64,000 bases of DNA from Ailurus styani. Lineage: Eukaryota; Chordata; Mammalia; Carnivora; Ailuridae. Of this stretch, positions 46,771 through 64,000 are shown in pieces; position 1 is the stretch's first letter, and each line of letters opens with the position of its first letter. The position numbers and the translations under genes are program-made. Below the pieces are notes generated by a model, which searched no databases, was not told the DNA's origin, and saw only the letters and a program-made list of their open reading frames with translations. Where the stretch lies: assembly GCA_002007465.1 (NCBI GenBank), contig LNAC01000231.1:2516843-2580842 (forward strand). The letters run 5' to 3'.

Positions 46771-46968
46771 GGGGCACCTGGGCGGCTCAGTGGGATAAGC
46801 CTCTGCCTTCAACTCGGGTCATGATCTCAGGGTCCTGGGATCGAGCCCCACATCGGGCTCTCTGCTGCACGGGAAGCCTGCTTCCCCCTCTCTCTCTGTC
46901 TGCCTCTCTGCCTACTTGTGATCTCTCTCTCTGTCAAATAAATAACTAAAACCTTAAAAAAAAAAAAA
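46771..46968 (+). mobile_element. Can-SINE
   Basis: Starts ggggcacctgggcggctcag and ends in (AAAT)n and poly(A). TSD AATAAATGTAG-like before and ACTAAATGTAG after. Confidence 0.93.
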
Positions 46969-48854
46969 ACTAAATGTAGTTTCTTCAAGATTATGGTCTG
47001 CTCACTCCATAACTAGTGTTTCTGTGATTTGAGTGGAAGTGGATGCCATTCATGACCGGTTAGTCTGCGGTGAGCAGGGACTCTGACCACCACATCTTCT
47101 GTTGTTAAAATGGATTAATTTTAGATACTAATTTACCCACGCCAAAAGTTTCTTTCAAAGGTTTTCTAAGTTAAGAAAAGTAAATTCAGTGCCCCCCTCT
47201 CTCTCTCTGAAGATTTCTTTCTTTCTTTTCTTTTCTTTCTTTCTCTTTTAATCTCAGATGTTTTCTAGTATGAGTGTATAACTGGAGAAAAACAAGGAAA
47301 GAGAAGGTAGTCAAATGAGAAGGCAAGAAGGATTTCTTCAGAATTGCATGTAGTAGTATTGCTTTGGCCCTTTTGGAACATGAGGAACATGGTGAAATAA
47401 TAAGAAATAGCAATGAAAAAATACTCCTTTTTGCCCTGCACGAAATCAAATCTTGATTGTCTTTGAAAGATGCACTTGCTAGTGAAATAATAGGGGAGGA
47501 ATAAGGTCTGTTAATTTGTTGAAATGATGCAAGTGATTTGTAACAGCCTGGAGAAAGGGCTAGAGAGTCTTGGAGGCTAATGGTGCATAGCACCGATGGG
47601 TGTGGTCATGGGAATTCCTCATCCCTCAAGGTTCAAGAGCAGCAGAGCATTTCTAGGGCCAATGATTCTTCTAGGAATTGTGAGATTGACTGTGTAGCAT
47701 TCCTATATTCCTTTGTAACCTCCTACAAATGAAAAATCTTTGATTATAGGAAAAGTTGCATGTTTAGAAAAAAGAAATAGGAGAGCAAGAAACAAATACT
47801 TGGAACAAAAATCTCAGAAGAGAGAAGTAGCCATAGAGTTAGCCGTTAACACTGATTCATTTGTTTGGCTGAGTCCAGTTTCCAGTGGGGGGAGGGGGAG
47901 GGGTGGTTAAAATGGTAATGACCAAAGTGTAGGAAGGATGGAGCACTCCTCAGACAAAGAAGTGTTACCATGACCAAATTGAGGCTAATTTGGGAAATTA
48001 ATTTATTGTGAGATTCCTGAGTTTCTCTTAAATGCTGCTTGCTTGTAGGGCAGAAGCTAAGCAGAACTATTTCTCTCCCATCCCTGTGCTTTGGCTATCT
48101 ACCTGAAACCCAACAATTCTGGCTTCCTGCCTTAGCTCAGGGACTCAGAAGTAGATTGCATGGATTATGTAATGCTACCTTAGCCTTGTTGAGGGAAGAA
48201 CACGTACATGTCTAAGTAATGCATTTCACTCGATCCTTTTATTTGCTCTGATAAATTTGTATTCTGAATGAAATTCTGCATGAAGTGAAATGATACAGAG
48301 TTGGAGACACAGGGAGGGATGCAGATGGCAGAAATCCTTCCTTCTCCCCCACATAGATGCCAATATCCGTGGGCGAAAAGAGTGACAACTAGGAACAAAG
48401 AGAACTTTTGTATGTGCCTCCGTGGAGAGCACTGAAATTGAGTTTTAGAATCTGCTGAACCACTGTACCCCGTAACTTCTCATTATAGGACATTATGTCC
48501 CTACAAAGTTGCCCCATTAGTTGGATTTTTTAAATATTGAAGGAGAATTGTAATAAAAGCATTTTATGTAAGCTTTGTGTATTCAAATTTTTATTAACAA
48601 TAAAAAGATTGCCTAAATTCTCAACTTGCCATATATTATTAAAATACTTGCAAAATAGAAGGCAAAAGAAAGTCATTGAAAATATGAGAGTCTGCAAAAT
48701 TAGATTTATTTCTATTAATTTTCTAAATAAAGGTGAAAATCATCAGTTTTATTCCAGAAAAAGAAAACATAAAGAAGGAAAAATGAAGGCAAGGAAGGAG
48801 GGAGGGAGAGAAGAAAAGAAAAAGGGGAGGACAGAAGGAAGAAACCAAGAAACA

Positions 48855-48990
48855 GGCATTTATTGAGCACCCACGATGATTCAAAACCATGTGAGGCACT
48901 TTTATTAAGCATTCTCTCTCTTTTGTTCATGTAATCCTCACTACTACTCTATGGGCCCCATTTTATTTCTGGAGGAGAAAGCAATAAATT
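48855..48990 (+). repeat. L2/MIR-like relic
   Basis: 'ggcatttattgagcacccac' and 'catgtaatcctcactactac' follow a widely dispersed ancient repeat. A GA-rich tract (48770-48845) precedes it. Confidence 0.5.
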
Positions 48991-49427
48991 CAGTCATATT
49001 ACGTTTGACATTTATGACACGACATACATGCTAGGAAGGCAACATAAATCCTCCTCCCAAAATTGGCACAGATATTGCTCTATAGGAATTTTCTTTCAAA
49101 GGCTTGTTTTTGATCCATAACCATTACATTTCCTGGCGCTAGATATTGCTCTGGCCCTGGAAAAGGGAAGCTCTGTAGATTGGCTCTGATCCATAGTAAG
49201 TGATGAGTTTGGCTCTTTGCAGTTAAATGCAGGATTCTGTCTGCTTTGGGAACATTACCTGTGTTCATGCATAGTGCTGTTACAAGAAGCAAGCCTGAGG
49301 TAGAGTTTTCCTGGATGATCTTCAGGTAGGTTAAAAAAAAAGAAGAAGAAGAAGAAGAATCTGACACCTTTTAACCTTGGTCTGTAAGTGATTCAAGAAG
49401 AGTTAGCAATAGAAAGAAAAATCCGAG

Positions 49428-49537
49428 AGGTGCCTGGGTGGCTCAGTCAGTTAAGCATCGGCCTTGGGCTCAAGTCATGATATCAGGGTCTTAGGATCTC
49501 AGCAGGGAGCCTGCTTCTTCCTCTCCCTCCTGCTCCT

Positions 49538-49586
<49 letters not shown>

Positions 49587-49612
49587 TCAATAAAATCTTA
49601 AAAAAAAAAAAA
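49428..49612 (+). mobile_element. Can-SINE with expanded (CT)n
   Basis: Starts gaggtgcctgggtggctcag. The segment between ggtcttaggatct and cagcagggagcc lacks about 25 bp of the usual body, and the CT stretch has grown to about 40 bp (49541-49580). Confidence 0.9.
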
Positions 49613-50844
49613 GATAGTTTTAAAAAAAGGAAAGAAAATTGGGGCCATTTGCTATGTAACTGCAGGAGAAACTTTGTGATGCTTTCTGAATATTTCCTGT
49701 GCTTAGAAACAGGACGAAACATGGACTGTCATAATACCTCCTTTCCAGGCAGCTTGAAATTAGTCTGCTCCCTTTCTATAATTATCTTGGTTACCTTTGC
49801 AACTACCTCTTGAGGTCTTAAACCACTCCACGCTCTCTAAGAAGCCCCAGTGTTAAGTACCTGTTAGTAAGCAAGACAGTTTCAGCTCACAGTTAATTAC
49901 ATATAGTTTCAAAGCAGCCTGCCAGTCAAAAAATATGCACTGTCTGCATTTCCTGTGAATAGTTATTAGATGAAATTAAAAGATTACTAGGTAATCAAGA
50001 TTAATGACAGATCCACCAAAACAAACAGAAAACAAGATTGTGCATATTCTTTACTACCTTCATTTTGTTAGATCTTCATCGACGTATTTATTTTAGACAA
50101 CTTGCTTTGGGTACCGTGGTCACTGGTCACTGACTCACAGGTGTGGAAGGTAGCAAAAGGACAGAACGATGGACAGAGAAGATGGAAAATGAGACTAGAA
50201 AAAGAGCATAGCTAAGTGGATAAAATGAAACGAGAGCATCTCAAATCTGAAATTGGCTTCTTTTCTTGACTGAATTAGTGTTAGGACTGTAAAAGAAGTA
50301 GGTAAAAATGACAAAGGCTCTGTAACAAATTGCATAAGAGAATAACAATGTAGATCGCAATATTTATGGGCTGTTTTTGAAGGTAGAACCCTGCTTAGAG
50401 CACTAACGATTTTTATCCTTATTAGTCTATTATAATTCATTGATAGATTGCAGCTCAAAAATTACATTTGGAGCAGTTTACCCCTTGGATATGCATGTTC
50501 AGAACAGTCTAATAAAAATAAAATTAGTCTTCAGTGTTTTTCTTATACTTGGGACTCGAAGTATGCAGCCATCTTCTGCCACTACAAAATGGGGCTTGCT
50601 GCATAGTTACGTTGGCTTCATGCCACAGCTCTGGCACCCAAACTGCTACTGACTCTGGGGTCACTGTGCTTGTAATTAGCATTAGCCACCACCTGGTAAA
50701 TTAACACATTTCGGTCATGGCCTAGAAAACTGAAGAGCTAGCCTTCCAATAGACATAATTATCTTCGATGGTGATTCAAACATTTTAAATACTCTTTTCC
50801 ACCCACTAGAAAATATGTCTGCCTTTTTTTCTTTTCTTTCTTTC

Positions 50845-50942
50845 TTTTTTTTTTTTAGGCTTTATACACAATGTGGGACTTGAACTCACAACCCTGAGAT
50901 CAAGAGTCAAAACACTCCACTGAGCAAGCTGGCCAGGTGGCC
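50845..50942 (-). mobile_element. Old Can-SINE fragment
   Basis: Minus-strand short-form copy: gtgggacttgaactcacaac, then gagatcaagagtcaaaacac. No TSD seen. Confidence 0.75.
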
Positions 50943-51178
50943 TATATGACCTTCTTAATAGAAATTATTTTTCGTAGAAGTCACACCATGATTTTTTAAA
51001 GGAAGAACTAGGGAAAATGTGTAGATTTCTCAAACAATTTTGCCTACCCCTATGTCACTTAATCTTTGTAACAACCCTTTAAGTAGCCTCCATTTTAATG
51101 TAAAGAAATCTCAGAAATTTTAGGTGACTTATAGCAGAATTACCAATCTGGTATTTCAAGTTGCAATCTGGTATTTTA

Positions 51179-51370
51179 AGGTGCCTGAGTGGCTCAGTCA
51201 GTTGAGTGTCCAACTCTTGATTTCATCTCAGGTCAAGATCTCAGTTTCGTGAGATTAAGGCCAGCATTGGGCTCCGTGTTGGGCATGGAGCCTGCTTAAG
51301 ATTCTCTCTCTCCCTCTGCCCCCCCAACAGCACACATGTGCCATCTAAATAACTAAATAAATAAACATTA
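51179..51370 (+). mobile_element. Older Can-SINE
   Basis: Starts aggtgcctgagtggctcagt. A nearby repeat of CAATCTGGTATTT (about 51145 and 51166) is both upstream of the element, so it is not its TSD. Confidence 0.85.
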
Positions 51371-52078
51371 ATTAAATAAATTGCATCTTCAAACCCTAAA
51401 TACACACACTTGAAATGCTAGAAATCTAATTATTTCAGTCACTACTTAATGTGATCAAGGATATCCTTGCAAACAGAGCAATGTGTTTTCTTCAGTGCTC
51501 TGTACTCAATAGGCTAAACAGATTCTGGTATATGGTCCATTAGAAGAAAAAGAAAGAATGGGTGAGTTTTTGCATGTGGTTCTCAGGATGGCTTTGCTGC
51601 TTTTACATTTTACTTGATGAACTAAAATAATGAAAATATTTTTATGATTTAGTTTGGTTTTTTGCTGCCGTGTGAGTCCCAGATTGACGACCAACTCAGG
51701 GGCCTTATGAATACAGTCATCGTGTTTGGCGTGGGCTTGCAACTCTGAATATAAAATGGAGACTGTGGTCCTGTACTGCTTCAGGACTTAAGTTGACAGA
51801 AACACGCAATCTGGTTGCATCAAAACAGGAGTAATTCTGTTGCAGCAGAATCTACCGCAGTTGTATAGATATGACCAATAGTGGCATTTCATACTTCTAC
51901 TCTTAGATAGTCACACAAAAATTTCATCTTTAGATTAGGTGGTTGGTTAAAGGAATGCTTACTTCTCACATAATGCATTTAACTCTAATTTTGCTGACTT
52001 ATTTCAGAAACGGGGAAAAACCCATTTGAGAAAGGGGGGGAAAATCCCTTTGGACAATACTTACTTTCTGACTGTTAG

Positions 52079-52246
<168 letters not shown>

Positions 52247-52318
52247 TAGCCCAGTGCAGGATTTGAACTCCCAACCGTGAGATCAAGACCCAAGAAGAGA
52301 TCAAAAGTTAGTGGCTGG

Positions 52319-52515
52319 GGCGCCTGGGTGATACAGTCATTAAGCATCTGCCTTCAGTTCAGGTCATGATCCCAGGGTCTTGAGATGGAGCCCTGCATCA
52401 GGCTCCCTTCTTGGTGGGAAGCCTGCTTCTCCCTCTCCCACTTCCCCTGCTTGTGTTCCCTCTCTCGCTGTGTCTCTCTCTGTCAAATAAATAAAATCTT
52501 AAAAAAAAAAAAAAA
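52319..52515 (+). mobile_element. Can-SINE nested in an older SINE
   Basis: Starts ggggcgcctgggtgatacag and ends AAATAAAATCTT plus poly(A). The duplicated flank AGTGGC is seen on both sides. Confidence 0.92.
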
Positions 52516-52709
52516 GTGGCTTAATCAACTGAACCGCCCAGGTGTCCCAACTGTGTTAGTTCTTCTTAAGCAGATTGTTCATCATCTCTTCTCTTCTTTT
52601 AAGTACGGTTTTCCTATAGTTTGTTTATGTCGATGGCTCTTAACAAAATGATAACATGTTTCCAGAAAGCAAATGGATTTGGAACTCTTTCTCCTTGTGT
52701 TTATATTAG

Positions 52710-63819
<11,110 letters not shown>

Positions 63820-64000
63820 ATCTCTGGCCTGGATTGCTAGATGACAAAAGTCCTAATTGCCAAACAGCATTCCGAGTGTTTGCAGCCAATCCTGTCTCTT
63901 CTCTGTCTTTCAAGATCACTGGGACAAACAATTCCAATCTTAACTTCCCATCAGTCTTCAGTGTTTTTAATCTATGGAATAGTTATCTTCCTGTATTTTG
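63820..64000 (+). other. KIAA0408: KIAA0408 3'UTR, start only
   Basis: Sequence after the stop codon to the end of the window. No AATAAA-type poly(A) signal is seen, so the transcript should continue beyond the window. Confidence 0.8.

Overview
This window is nuclear DNA from a carnivoran mammal, most likely a mustelid. The main evidence is about three dozen tRNA-derived Can-SINEs on both strands. Many are full length, about 200 bp, with A-rich tails and intact target-site duplications (TSDs) of 13-20 bp, and they are of the subtype I associate with mustelids. Carnivore L1 3' ends, MIR, L2-like, MER5-like and MaLR LTR relics fill most of the rest. No CRISPR array, operon or bacterial feature is present. 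The six-frame ORFs are mostly chance frames; the coding signal had to be read as exons bounded by splice sites.

Two protein genes lie in tandem on the + strand. (1) The 3' half of MTCL3 (formerly SOGA3, C6orf174): three coding exons at 26499-26570, 32224-33399 and 34835-34945, all in phase 0. They encode the last 452 residues of a coiled-coil protein of the SOGA/MTCL family and end in a hydrophobic tail. Its 5' exons lie before the window. (2) The complete coding sequence of KIAA0408: five exons at 52828-52962, 56902-57261, 57351-57430, 59651-60980 and 63646-63819, giving 692 residues. The order matches the human 6q22.33 region, where these two genes are neighbours (established knowledge).

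Layout: 1-26498 is an MTCL3 intron (repeats, two minus-strand L1 3' ends, one plus-strand L1 3' end, two MaLR LTRs). 26499-34945 holds the MTCL3 exons and introns; the large exon contains a CpG-rich block. 34946 to about 45950 is MTCL3 3'UTR plus intergenic DNA. 45940-46340 is a candidate KIAA0408 promoter and 5' exon, with a TATA-like box, a palindromic CRE and a good donor at 46341. 46341-52709 is its presumed 5' intron, and 52710-64000 holds the KIAA0408 coding exons, introns and the beginning of its 3'UTR.

There are three single-N assembly joins (13629, 63039, 63333), each flanked by a near-perfect direct duplication. They look like unmerged contig overlaps, not biology. I did not find a wholly new biological system. 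The observations most worth following are the MTCL3/KIAA0408 pair as a possible split or read-through of one family architecture, the tandem splice donor before the MTCL3 tail exon, the CRE-bearing candidate promoter, and a small non-SINE retrocopy at 17532-17656.
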